Made by a program: the position numbers and the translations under genes
Origin: Rutpela maculata
Taxonomy: Eukaryota > Arthropoda > Insecta > Coleoptera > Cerambycidae
Assembly (NCBI GenBank): GCA_936432065.2
Contig: OW386292.2
Location: forward strand, 105,915,829 to 105,979,828
Direction of reading: 5' to 3'
DNA length: 64,000 nucleotides
The notes under the pieces: model-generated
The model's input: only the letters and a program-made list of their open reading frames with translations
Database searches by the model: none
Told to the model about the DNA's origin: nothing
Shown: one piece after another, positions 34,340 to 45,712 of the stretch
Position numbering within the stretch: the first letter of the stretch is position 1
How the letters are laid out: every line of letters begins with the position of its first letter

Positions 34340-35310
34340 ATATGACCAGTGAACTAACACGAACATGAATTGTATTGAAAAATGTGTAAAATGTAAAAAT
34401 TAATTGTGTATAATATTAAAACATTCCAAATACAACTACGGTTTATTCGGACAAGTGTTACGGAAGGTGAATACCATTTTTCCATGCTTTCTAGTTTCCT
34501 CCCGGCCTTTTTCCTTTTGCAGTTTCGCGTAACATTGAGAACATTTCCTGCGTATTTTTTTACCATCTTCATTTGTCCTTTGCATCAAATGATGTGTATC
34601 ATAAGCGGATCTTGGATCCCAGATGATGGGCGAATTACCATTCCTACTTTGATATTCAGAAGTTCCGCAGCTATCTGTTCTCTGAAAGTACGAATTGGAA
34701 TTTTCTTCTTCGTTAAGCGCCTATGTACAGCCCATACATTGGCCATAGTTGTTTAGCATAGGAGCCATTTGGTCTGATAGATCAATACCAGATTTGCCTG
34801 TATCTCTCTTCTTTCCTGTACTGGATTGGTTATCTGAAGTCGAAACAGAAGCCTGATCTGAAAGAGGTGGTATGCAGGCAGCTGCGCTAGTCGAAAACTG
34901 ATCAAAACCAGGCGCAGCGATGGCTTTGAACTGGTCGCGTTTAAAAGTAGATGCAGATTTTTGTTTTGTGATCTCCACCATGGTTGGGGTGTGTTTTGTT
35001 GACAAAATCAGGACATCACTGGTGTTTAACTTTGCGCCAATAACCTCTTTCGGAAAACCTTTCCTTTTTGCTCTAAGGTTTCAACGAGATGGGTGTTTCT
35101 TTTCAATATTTCTTTTGCTTATTCATAAGTTGTGTCAAAGTTGTCCACAAACAAAATTTAGCTGGACCAATTTCACGCTAATCTGAAGCTGGCTTTCCTG
35201 TATAAACTTTTAAGGTCCATGTATACCCACTAGTAGAGCATAGTGTAAACAGTTTGATACCATATCGGTGAGCCTTACTTAGTACATGCTGGTCGTGTCA
35301 CGACCGCCAA
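34340..35310 (-). pseudogene. piggyBac-like transposase remnant
   Basis: Minus-strand pieces in several frames follow the order of a piggyBac (DDE_Tnp_1_7) transposase: near 35290-35215 HRYGIKLFTLC and KVYTGKPA; near 35110 the TPIS...LK block; 35005-34721 with STKHTPTMVEITKQ and GKSGIDLSDQM, the third-Asp region; 34740-34640 with VHRRLTKKKIPIRTFREQIA; and near 34550-34440 a Cys-rich tail (RRKCSQCYAKLQKE). An insertion of about 50 residues separates the HTP and SGIDLSDQM blocks. Everything upstream of the first catalytic Asp is missing. Frameshifts are numerous. Confidence 0.75.
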
Positions 35311-36005
35311 ATTAAGACGGCCACAATAAGGGCCACTTGACCTGCGAGAGGTTTTTCTGTTAGAAAATTAAATAGTCAATAATATTTATTAATTAAATAA
35401 TGGTTGCAGCCAAACAACAAAGTCACAAAATATGAATTAAATAACAAATAAAGTTTTCTTACCACAAGCACATGTCGGGAGGAGATGGGTCCCCAGAATG
35501 GACTGCCACTGTCCATTCATTCTGGACTATTTATATGTTTGAGAAATGTTTAATCAGCATATTACCTTCATACGTCATAGAGAGTTCCGAAGCTTATGGC
35601 CTGATGTTATTAATTAGTAATTGTAATCCGACACTCTATATCCTTTGTTACATTTTAAATGCTTTACTACTGTATGTTTTATAGATTGAAAAATAATAAA
35701 TGGCAATGAATTTAATTTATTTATTATAGATTTAAATTTGGAAATCCTTTAATTTAGGTTTTCTATTTTTGTATTTATTTATAGGGAATATGCTAATAAG
35801 ATAATTTGCCAAATTTGCATAGAAAAATGGTTATTTATTTTTTGACATGTGACAATATTTTTTCACTTCATTCACCCCCACCCCACTACCGATGTGGGAT
35901 ATCCTCTCGAAAGTCGATGAGATAAGAATCAAATTAAAATAAATTTTACAAGCATTGAAAAAGACACCTCATTAACTAATTTTCTGATAAAATCTTGATT
36001 GTTTT
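35311..36005. other. No gene; short DR1 fragment
   Basis: AT-rich. At about 35872-35900 'cccccaccccactaccgatg' matches the interior of DR1 (copy 2, about 48500), an isolated fragment. Nothing else recognised. Confidence 0.45.
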
Positions 36006-36009
36006 AAGA

Positions 36010-36582
36010 TGCTAGTAAATTTTATATTTTTCTCCCTTTTAACTATCTCCGGCCTGGTGAATTTTGGACATGTTTTTAAGGACTCTTTTCCAGTATTATT
36101 GCTTCAAAAATATTACTTGTTGCCATTTTTTTGGTCAAATTCTGATTGTACTGGACTATTAGGTTTATTAAAGCAAAATATCTTGCATTCTAGAAGCAGA
36201 ATTTTTATTTTTTTAAACCCGTATTATTTTACATTCTTTTATGATAAATTCCTGATATTTCGATGCGGTTTAACTCTGCTCATTGTTTTTTATCTGTTTT
36301 TATGCGCTTTTCCGATTCCCATTTTAAATGTCGAAATAAATTTCTCTTCTTCGGTAAATACTTTCTTAACATCATAGCGAACATCATAATTATAATTCTC
36401 TTTTCCCGATGCACGAAAAGCTTTAACTTGTCTGTGAAGAGTCCCAATCTTCACATTGTAAACGCTACAAGCTTCCCTAAATGAAATTCTTTCATCATCA
36501 GGCTTTGTGACTGCTTCTATTGCTGGATTTATATTTACCGCATCAATAGGAAGTCACTTGCCACTTTTACTTCTAGGCATGA
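36010..36582 (-). pseudogene. pogo-type transposase N terminus (psq HTH)
   Basis: The minus strand from a Met at about 36580 reads MPRSKSGKWLPIDAVNINPA, then ISFREACSVYNVKIGTLHRQ, the pipsqueak-type helix-turn-helix at the N terminus of pogo/Tigger transposases and Jerky-like proteins. It continues to about 36330 and then decays through stops to about 36010. It resembles, but is not the same as, the N terminus of the transposase at 45.7 kb. The catalytic domain is absent. Confidence 0.65.
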
Positions 36583-36642
36583 CTGAATTGAAATAGAAAT
36601 AGCTATAACATTATTATTATATTGTTTAAATCTTTTTATAAG

Positions 36643-36783
36643 AATAATCTCTGCGTCGGTGACTTTGTGCCGTCAAAGGAACAGTTAAAGGATGTTTTTC
36701 GGCAAATGATTTAACTGAAAAACACGCTTTTAACTATATTAACTGCCTTTGAGGGCGCAAAGTCACAGACGCGGGGTTATTTT
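36643..36783. mobile_element. 140-bp hairpin MITE
   Basis: Left arm 'ctctgcgtcggtgactttgt' and right arm 'gcaaagtcacagacgcgggg' are imperfect reverse complements, extending inward through 'caaagg'/'cctttg' and 'acagttaa'/'ttaactg'. Too short to code. Class unknown. Confidence 0.7.
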
Positions 36784-36901
36784 CCAGTAAAATACTGTCT
36801 AATTCTATTCTGTTTTTTGATAGGTTCCTTGGACATTATTTCCACCCAAATAAGGTTAGGTGTTAGGTTTCTTCTTAAATCTGAGGGTTGCGCAACTTTT
36901 G

Positions 36902-37690
36902 CTAGTATTGTGAACATAAATGGAAAGTACCATATTTATATTGGTGTTCTTTCAAGCGAAAATCTATGCATTTAACGTGGCCTAGTCTTTTGCAAGAATT
37001 ACATTCAGCAATATCTGGACTGGAACCTATATTGCCATAGTACAAACAGTTTTGGGTGACATCGTCAGAGTTATAAAATAGCAATTTCTTTAACGTCACA
37101 TTCCTAAAATTATATTATCGATGTCAATTCCAGTTTCAGAGGCTATCCCATTTTTGTTCATAATAGTATGTTTTAGCAGTCTGTCTGTTTGTCATGTTTA
37201 TAGACCTCTGTTTGCCACTCCTATATCTGATGCTATGTTCATCGAATCCACTGTATATTATCAGAAAATTATAAAATATTTTAAAGAAATAATTTGTTTC
37301 TTTTTCTGAACTCCCGTATGGGTTTAATAATACAATTTTTCTAAGTGCATATTGGCCTTTGCCGAACAAAAGTGATTTCCATTTTGCATTTTTCTAAGTT
37401 GATTTCAATTTGTCCTTTATTGCTGGTAAATATATGCGTGGAATATGTAGTTAAAATAATCCGCATTCCTGATTTATTGAACATAATGCGATTATACACT
37501 AAAAAGTTTGTTAACCATTCTCGATTGGAAAGTATCTCAAAGTCGTAGGATTCAACTTCCTTTACCTTGTAAAAGCTAACTACATACCTTGATCCACTAA
37601 TAGTTTGGTAATAATTTGGGTAACTAACCAGACCAATTGGCAATATACAGAGAGGTTTAGATGGCATCCACACAAAATCCAGCCAGATGA
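36902..37690 (-). pseudogene. PHD-like and Ulp1-like protease remains
   Basis: Three frames on the minus strand appear to tile one protein. 37673-37341 contains DFEILSNREWLTNFLV, resembling the N-terminal signature of Ulp1/C48 cysteine proteases ('...WLND..I'). 37369-37136 continues with IVLLNPYGSSEKETNYFF, like the segment around the catalytic His/Asp. 37099-36902 contains CNSCKRLGHVKCIDF and a second Cys pair, like a PHD finger. Catalytic Cys is not identifiable. Such Ulp1 plus PHD combinations occur in large insect DNA transposons. Adjacent YqaJ remains on the same strand may belong to the same element; this link is inference. Confidence 0.4.
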
Positions 37691-37849
37691 TGTAAAGTAT
37701 AGAAGAAATAAAAATGGTACAATTTTAGTAACATAGCTTTCTTCCAAAAATTCTCGTTTCGAAATATGCGCTAAATATTAATACCCTTGCGGCTAAATAT
37801 CACAAAGTCGCACCATTCATTCCCCTACCAGTCACTTCACAACTTGGTA

Positions 37850-38330
37850 ATAATAATTACTGTCAAGTTTTGATTGACCGTCTTTGTGACAGTACGGCAG
37901 TTTGTCCAAAGCACATGCCTCATATGGATCCTCGTCAGGGATTGAGTATGGACACTTCAGTTCAACTGGTCCATGTTGGATGATAAGTCCATCAGGTGAT
38001 CCAAATAGAAACTGATTCTGAAGGTGGATAAAGAAACCCGAAGCACTACATGATGCATCGGTTTTCTTTTCATACTCCTCGGTTGCCAGTGATTCATTAC
38101 GTATTCCATATTGAATAGCCTCTGCCTTAATCTCTTTGGTATATAATATTTCCGAATATTCATCAACGCAGTCTTATTTCGGGTTTTGCAAATCTTACCA
38201 AAGTAGGAAGCAGTTATCTGTTTTTGTCGCTTCTCTCTCCAAATCATCTTTGCGTTTTACTGCCATGTTGTATCCGAACAATTTCCTCGCTTTCCGACTA
38301 ATTGTTTGTGAGGTAGACACTATAAATTGC
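37850..38330 (-). pseudogene. YqaJ-type recombinase/exonuclease remnant 1
   Basis: 38247-38130 reads WREKRQKQITASYFGKICKT, the N-terminal motif of YqaJ-family (lambda-exonuclease-like) nucleases. After a frameshift near 38130 another frame gives YGIRNESLA, FLFGSPDGLI (catalytic Asp) and VELKCPYS (catalytic Glu-x-Lys), ending near 37850. The key residues of the PD-(D/E)XK fold are present but in different frames. Function in insect multicopy copies is unknown; in viruses the family processes DNA ends for recombination. Confidence 0.7.
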
Positions 38331-38561
38331 ATCTACTTTTGGCAAATCAATACGTTTTTTGGGGTTATGCTTTAAGCTATTTCCTTTCACAGATTCAACA
38401 TGCCCTTTCCTTTTTACACAATAATTACAATAAAAAGTGTAACGGTTCATTTTTAACCTCTGAAGATCACTGGTTCAATTTACCAAATTTATTACTTTTT
38501 GTATATTTTCCGTCATAAAAAATATTTTATGTTCGACTGTGCGCGCAAAGTAAAAGTAAAG

Positions 38562-39330
38562 TTAGTTTAATACCTCGACATAGGGACCGTATATAATGCG
38601 TCGGTTGCTTTCGTAACCCATCTCGGGGGGTGATATAAATAGAATGTAAAGACACTTATCGGATTCCAGTGTTTTCAGCTGGTACAGCCGCAAGGCGTGC
38701 TGGTTGATTTTTATAAAAATGTGTTGGTAGTGGTAATTGTGGCTGACCGATATCGTAGCTTTATCGCTATTTAAAAAATCGGATTTGTGCGTGGAAGGGT
38801 CAGAATTTTTCGCACTGAATGGGAATTTTATCTCGGCCATTTCGTCATCATCACGAAGGCTGTCAGGAGACGCAGCCAAGAATGGATAATTTTTATGAAT
38901 AAACAGTCCTGCTGGATGGTACGTTAATTTTGATTGACGTAGATACTCCTCTCGAGCTATTTCCTCATATTTTATTCCATGTTATACGGTTGGAGTATTG
39001 AATTGTTTATATTTTCTTATATTTTTAATAATATTTTGAAAAGAAGAAGCACTTATAACTTCACATATTCTTCCCAAATTAGAGGAAGTTACTCTTACCT
39101 TTCTCTCTTCTTGCCATCGTTTACATAATCTCTGGGCACGAGTATTTCTCTCTAATTGTTGCCTCTCCGAATCAGACTGCACCTGAATGGATTTTAAAAA
39201 CTCCTGGCATACTATATATATCTCCTTGTCGTATTATCTCCAATATCACTCTTTCCAATATCGAGTGTACATATTTTACAAGGGAAATAATCTCTACATG
39301 TTTTATTTTCAGCTTGCGGATCATCGCAAA
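38562..39330 (-). pseudogene. YqaJ-type recombinase/exonuclease remnant 2
   Basis: A second, diverged YqaJ domain in the same orientation 0.6 kb upstream of the first. 39182-38985 has CKRWQEERKVRVTSSNLGRI; one TAA at 38982-38984 follows; the same frame then continues HGIKYEEIA, FLAASPDSL and MAEIKFPFSA to a stop at 38562. The usual SPDG is SPDS, while Asp and the E-x-K pair are kept. Upstream, to about 39330, a Cys-rich exon-like piece (CRDYFPCKICTLDI) in another frame probably belongs to the same gene. Only one nonsense codon breaks about 200 residues of domain. Confidence 0.7.
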
Positions 39331-39439
39331 TTTGATGAACCTAACGCTTAGATTCGTCACACCATTGTTTTAATTTGTTACGGGTTAAATTGAATTTATG
39401 AAACAAGAATTGAGAAGTTGACTAAAAATAGTGAAATGC

Positions 39440-41703
39440 TCTTAAATCTTAAGGTCGGCTAGCTCTAGTAAGGAAACCTCAGAGGTGAGGTCCGTTTATT
39501 TTTAACGATTTTGAAATTTTGCCAATAATTAAGTCGAGCGCCAGGTAATTTAGTTTAAAGTTCCAACCCCCTTAAGTTACGATAGACACACTGATTCCAA
39601 AAACTACCAAACACCGTGTTTGTTCAAATATTTTAAGTCAAAACAAAAAAAAGGGAATCAATTTAAAATATAAATATATATTTCAGTAAGTACAACATTA
39701 CAGTATGGGTCATTTTAATTGCCAAAATAAATAAATAGATTACCGTTAGAAATTTAAGGCAAAACAAATTGTTTATTTGTCTTTCACAAACAGTTGATTG
39801 ACAGGAATATAATTACAAATCGTTTATTGTTTAACAGAAAGTCAATCCATCGATTTACTGTCAAAACTCTCTACAAGTTCAAGTTAAAAGTAAAATGAAT
39901 GAATTGGGTTGAATTAAGCAATCGTGTTGAAGCAAACATAATATGAGATAAATTACCTTATATGCAAAAATATTCACAACAGATACCTGTAAATAAGCAT
40001 ATAACTGCGCAGTTATTCACACGCCTTATTTATAACAAAATGGCTCTAATTAAATAACAAGAAAAATTATTTATGTAGGTATATAAAATGTGAGTTTAAA
40101 AACATCATAAAAGAATTAAAAAAAAACATTAATCTTTAATGCAGCTAACACTGTAGCGTAAGCAGAGTGTAGTACTTAACCATTCTCCAACGTCTTGTAA
40201 AAGCTCTAGGCTTTACAGATGAAATATTATGCTATCATACCAACAGTCTCCTCATCTTCGCCCCAGTTCTAGTATTCCAATAACGTAAATTTCTGTCAAC
40301 CTCGTGACTCCAACAAAAAAACTGTAACTCCATGAAATGGCGGCACGTGGCCTCCCATCAAACTATTTACAACAGCCAAATAAAAGTTTTAGGACATTCA
40401 CAACTCCTCTACATCTTGAAGACTTTATAACTTTACAACTTGCCTACATAAAAAGAATACAGTGATTTAGGATTCGGTTTTCCAAGAATGCACAAAAGGA
40501 TTCTTACCCAACAAAATCGGCATGGGCACAAAAAACAGGATTCATTAAGTTCGTTTTCTTGCCTATTTAGAAGTTCCAATATTACAACCTTCGGCTTCAA
40601 ACAGCTCACAGACCCATTAGGCACTTCTAAACTTAAGATTTTTTAAAGTATAATCCCCGGAATTAATATCGGGTTGCTTTTTCAAGCTATTATAAAAATC
40701 TCGCCTAAACGGCTAAACGACTCGTTAACGAATGACCAACATGGAACCTCAGCGTTTTTTTTTCGAACTACCGGTCTCCAACCAACCAATCACAGATTGA
40801 CATTCAATTAGGAAACTTACCCATAATCCTATAGTACACCGAAAATTAGTCCCAACCATAGAATGATTAAAACAATTCTCAAAATAAATACTAATAAGCG
40901 CAAAACCCATTAATGAAACATATTTTCATTAAAAATAAATAAAACTAGGATTAATAATTTAAATGCCATAAATTCTCCTCCATAACCAATGTTGGTAACA
41001 CTTTTCCTCAGACTGAAATATGACAGCTGACAAAAAGGAATAATAAAAAGGTCTACCAGGCTTATTTATTTAAATAAATAAATAAGAACTTAACTACAGG
41101 TAAGAGAGTATGGTTTTGTTGTAACTAATAGAAGAGTAACTAAATCCTTTCTTTTCCAGCCAGTACACCCTGAAATGTGTATATTTGCCTACACCTACAG
41201 ACATTCCCAAAGTTATTTAAACACTTTGTTGGAACCGAAATCCAGAGAAAATAGCAAGGAGAATAATAGGATTAGCTCAAACCAACAGTAAGTCATGCAA
41301 TATAAACTCTCCCTGGTAGCTATTACTAACTTGTGTTTTGTTTATCGTTTTAGGTTAGACAGCTAAAATCCCTCCTGCCAGCACCAAAGGAAAATTACAT
41401 AAAATAAAAACTATTATAACCCTCCAGACATGACAATTCCATGAACCTAAATTATAATGATTCTATGAAATAAAACCCATAGGTAACAAGAAAGTTTCCA
41501 GAGTATTTTTATTTAACCAACGATATTCAAACAAGTTACCTTCTCTATCCACTTTGCTATCAACAAAAGTAAAGAAGCAAATATAAATACCCTTTTCCTC
41601 AGGTATCAATTAAAACCTTTAAAAAAACAAAAGTAGCCTTACTCATTTTTAAACTTACATCCGCATATACAACTATAAGATCGGAACCTAATTTAATGTT
41701 ACA
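39440..41703 (-). repeat. Probable long 3' LTR of gypsy element
   Basis: The downstream pol ends at 42034. On the minus strand a purine tract (GAGAAAAAGGGGGATT) runs to 41704 and is followed by TGTAACATTAAATTAGG at 41703, a standard polypurine-tract/LTR start. No second LTR exists in the window, so the far end is uncertain. A PBS-like ACCTGGCGCTC at about 39550 may mark it (an LTR of about 2.15 kb), or it may extend further. The region has no coding potential. Confidence 0.5.
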
Positions 41704-41720
41704 AATCCCCCTTTTTCTCC
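41704..41720 (-). other. Polypurine tract of third gypsy element
   Basis: Minus-strand GAGAAAAAGGGGGATT directly before a TG dinucleotide, 0.3 kb beyond the end of pol. Confidence 0.65.
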
Positions 41721-42033
41721 CTAAAAAAATTCTGCAAGAATTTTTTCTTTGAAGATGCCCGAAACAGAAAAAAAATAAAATGGAGCTTAAAATGCATGGC
41801 AATAGTTCGCCCTAAAACTATCACACTTGCAACTAATACGAGGCTTAAAACGCATTATAATAGTTTACCTCAAGACTATTATACACACGAAACTAGAGAC
41901 ATAAAATGCGCAGTGAAGAATAGCTCGTCTCAAGGCTTTCTTCAGGCAATAATAAAGAGCATACCAAAAAAACTATACCATACTAATCATAACCTAACTC
42001 ATCAGTACTTAACTAGAAAATGACCCAAAAAAA
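41721..42033. other. 3' UTR of third gypsy element
   Basis: Between the pol stop and the polypurine tract. It contains repeated 'aatgcgcagtg/aacgcattata' style words in imperfect copies ('ctcaagactatt', 'ctcaaggctttc', 'ctaaaactatc'), suggesting a short degenerate tandem repeat. No ORF. Confidence 0.5.
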
Positions 42034-44318
42034 CTAACCTATTTCATTAGCAGGTTTAAGATCATTCACATGATACACACCAACTAATTTTCCGTTTTCT
42101 CCTTCAATCTCATAACTACAAGTTCCTAATACTTTTCTAACTTTACAAGGACCGACATATTTGGGAGCAAGTTTTGCATTAAAATAGTCAACCTTACTTG
42201 ACAAAACATGATTCTTTCTCCACACCATGTCTCCTACTTTATATTGTATTTTTCTTCTCCGTAGATTATATCTTTGACTTGATTTTGTATAGGCTTTCCG
42301 CAATCTTATTTTAATATCCTCAAAAATTTTCGAAAATCCACTGTCTCTTACTATTCTTTCTTCAGCTCTATCAATCTCTAGATCTGATTGACGATTAATA
42401 TTAGTATCCTTGTGAAATTTTCCATTGCCTATATATTCTCGACCAAAATTTACATAATATGGGGTATATCCGGTTACTTCATGCATCTGGGTTCGTATAG
42501 CACAGGTGACAAAAGGTAAATATACGTCCCATTTTCGTTGATTTTCCTGAATATAACACGACAACATCGTCTTTACGACTCGGTTTACCCTTTCTGTTGG
42601 ATTATTCTGTGGATGATATACCGCATTGTACAAAATATTCACATTGTAATCATTACATAATTTCTGAAATTCCTTACTTGTAAACTGCGCTCCGTTTTCG
42701 GTGATAAGATGTTTACAAACTCCAAATAATAAAAATACGTTTTCCTCAAGATGTCTACAAATTATATTAGCAGTCGCTGAACGTAACGGAAAAGTTAAAA
42801 CAAACTTGGAAAAATAGTCACAGACTACTAGAATATGAGTATATTCTCGACTTCCTCTAGGTAATTGTCCTATAAGATCACAACTAAGCAATTCAAAAGG
42901 TTTTGTTATTTGTGGACGTGTCCCCATAAGACCGGCAGGTTTCTTCTGTACAGCCTTATGTTTGGCACACACTCGACATCGGTTTATATAGGTGGTAACA
43001 TCAAATTTCATTTTCGGCCAATAAAAACGATAACACACTTTCTCGAATGTCTTGAAAATTCCTGGATGTGACGAAGTAGGACTATCATGTACCTCTTTTA
43101 AAATATTCTGACGATATTCCTTAGGAACTACCAATTTCCAATACTCCGATTCCTCGGAAAGCTCAGGAACTTTACATTGCACATACTTAAATAGATAATT
43201 ATTCTGCATTCTCCATTTCGGATAAGATAACGGGTTCTTGATAACACTGTTTATCATTTTTAAATACCAACGATCCGTAATGTCCACAAATTCATAACCA
43301 AGAGTATTTAATGCCACATTATCGTCGGTGATATAATCTATAACTGGAACAGCTCTTGAAAGCACATCAGGTACTACGCGATACTTACCTTTTCGATGTA
43401 TCACCTTGAAATCATACTGCTGTAATTTCACGGCCCATCTACATAATCTACCATGGGAGTTTTTAATATTATCCAACCAAACCAAGCTATGGTGATCCGT
43501 TTCCACAGTGAATGTAGCTCCTTCTAAATATGGTCTCAGCTTTTCCAATGCGTGAAGCACAGCTAATAATTCCCTTTCAGTCGTACTATAGGCCCCCTCT
43601 TGTCTAGTCAAAGACCGACTTAAGTAACAAATCACCCGCTCTTGACCATCAATCAACTGGGTCAAAACGGCTCCTATCCCATATCCGCTAGCGTCCGTTT
43701 TAACACAGAAAGGCTTTGTAAAATCTGGAGTAGTTAATATAGGTGCTGAGACTAAACACTCTTTCAACTGTCGAAAAGATTCTTCACAAACAGAAGTCCA
43801 TACAAATGTTTGTCTCTTCTTTAACAAATTTGTCAAAGGGGCAATAATAGAGGAGAAGTTTTCAACAAACCTCCTGTACCATGATGCCATACCAAGAAAA
43901 CTTCTAACATCTCGCACACAAGTTGGGGTAGGTATATTCAAAATCGCTTGAACTTTGTCCGGATCAACTCGCAATCCTTCCTTATTGTCTAACACAACCT
44001 AAATATTTTAATTCGGACCTAAAAAATTTCCATTTATCTCGATTTAAAGTCAATCCGCTATCAATCTTGAAAACACCTTTTCTAATATTTCCATATGTTT
44101 TTCAAAAGAGGAAGAGATGATAATTATGTCATCCAAATAGACAAAAATATTCTCTTCTAAATCCGCGCCCAAAACTTTATCAATCAACCGTTGCCAACAA
44201 GCTGGTGCATTGGTTAATCCAAAACATAATCTTTTAAAATGATATAATCCTTTACCTGGTACTGTGAAGGCTGTATATTCCCGGCTGTTAGGTTTTAAAG
44301 GTATCTGATAATCTACCT
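42034..44318 (-). pseudogene. pol: Ty3/gypsy pol, 5'-truncated (RT-RNase H-IN)
   Basis: From 44318 the minus strand reads YQIPLKPNSREYTAFTVPG, GLTNAPACWQRLI and the catalytic YLDD (IFVYLDDIII), so it starts inside the RT palm. A frameshift near 43990-44000 leads to 653 open codons. In these, RNase H has Asp101, Glu140, Asp167 and Asp210. The integrase zinc domain has His303, His310, Cys340 and Cys343. The integrase core has Asp373, then ENGAQF with Glu433 where Asp is expected, and Glu469 (35-residue spacing). A C-terminal domain (YKVGDMVWRKNHVLSSK) and LKPANEIG end follow. Apart from the truncation, one frameshift and the Asp-to-Glu change, the protein is well kept. No Gag or protease remains upstream. 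Confidence 0.93.
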
Positions 44319-44741
44319 AGTAATATAATGCGCGTGTATCAACTGATGGATGCGATCTCAAGCGTCATCTACAGGGACCTAATGAAAGTAATAAATTTTT
44401 AACTCTATGCAGACTTCATTTGAACTAGTGGTTATCGAGACAGGAACGGATTAAGTTTTGTGCAGGTGACTGTGTGCAAGCTAAATGAAAATGCGTAATC
44501 GGAATTTTAAAAATAACGAAAACAAATATTACTTTGCTAAATGTCAGTAGTGATATTTAACAAAGTAATTTTTGGTTCGTTATTTTTACAAGGGAATTAT
44601 TTATTACATTTAAATTTTCATAACTAAAATATAAAAGTTTTTAGAGGTTTAGTTGCATGAATTTAAAAATTTTAAGATATGTGCTAGAAAAATGTTTAGT
44701 TGCAGAAATACAACGAACAATTTGATTGTCTCAAAATAAAG
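44319..44741. other. No gene recognised
   Basis: Unique AT-rich DNA between the truncated gypsy pol and the pogo element. It contains 'acaaagtaatttttggttc', an approximate inverted match to 'ttactttgctaaatgtcag' nearby; otherwise featureless. Confidence 0.4.
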
Positions 44742-45162
44742 TACTGTAAAAGCGCCTAACTTGCCACTGGGATGTAACTTGCAACAAAGTACAACTTCTT
44801 TTTATCAATTGGTTTTAGAGGCAACGTGTTTCCGGTGATAGAATCAAGGTAAAGCAATAAGAGATTTTTTTACCAACCCTGAAGCCACGTCAGTCGAAGA
44901 AAGTTCGCCAGGGAAGTAATGTGTGAATCATGGCTTCCTCTACGTTAGACTAGTATTACTATAAGAAGATGACAGGGCGGAGCCAAAATGCGCCAATATT
45001 TTTACCAGTGGCATAGCATCATCTGGTATAGGGACGTGTAGTTACAATAAAAGTTTCACGGTCAAGGGGCAGTGTAATGTTCGTTTGCTCAGGGGAAGCG
45101 TAAAAATGTGTAAGTAAGTGTAAGAATAGTAATTTGTACTAAACTTTGCTTAATAAAGTTAT

Positions 45163-45187
45163 TTTATTATTATTATTATTATTATTA
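45163..45187. repeat. (ATT)n microsatellite
   Basis: Eight or so ATT units within the 5' part of the pogo element. Confidence 0.9.
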
Positions 45188-45229
45188 CAAAAATAACAGG
45201 ATAAAACAGTTGCATAATATAATATTTTG

Positions 45230-45545
45230 ATACAGTTCAATTCGAATGTGATTCTTCTAGAGGCTCTATTCCCTGTAGAGAATCGTCGATTTCTTCTTCT
45301 TCGTATTCTTCAAACCATTCTTCATCAGAAGAGTCTGTCACTGTCACTTCGCATCACTGACTTCGTCAAATATATGTTCTTTTTTCATATAATCTACTTT
45401 TATCTTATCCACATGCTTGCAAATATCTTCCCATTATTTAGCTGTAATTTTAGCAAATTTATCTTCAGCGAGAGCCCGCACATCATCCAGTTTGAAAGTT
45501 ATATTTCTTGTTCAAATTTATGTGAAAATTTATAACCATAAAACT
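45230..45545 (-). pseudogene. Transposase C-terminal fragment, antisense
   Basis: On the minus strand: FKLDDVRALAEDKFAKITA, a stop, WEDICKHVDKIKVDYMKKEH, a frameshift, then an acidic tail ending EPLEESHSN and stop. This resembles the C terminus of IS630/Tc1-type DDE proteins ('...W...C.HV.KIE.EY...D'). It is opposite to the pogo transposase, so it is either a separate nested insertion or captured sequence. Confidence 0.5.
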
Positions 45546-45712
45546 TCAAGGGTAGGACTCATACTATAGGCAATATTAAAATTCTGCAAGTCGGTATGGG
45601 TTCGTTGCTATGTTGATAAACTAACCTAAAATTTCTAAGCATATTAATTGAATAGTGGTGTATCAGATTTTTTTTAATTTAAGGTGATCACCTGTTGTAC
45701 CTAACTTGCAAC

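Noticed and set aside
36009..36484. Plus-strand hydrophobic ORFs of 122 and 73 codons
   Set aside because: Antisense to the pogo-type N-terminal remnant.
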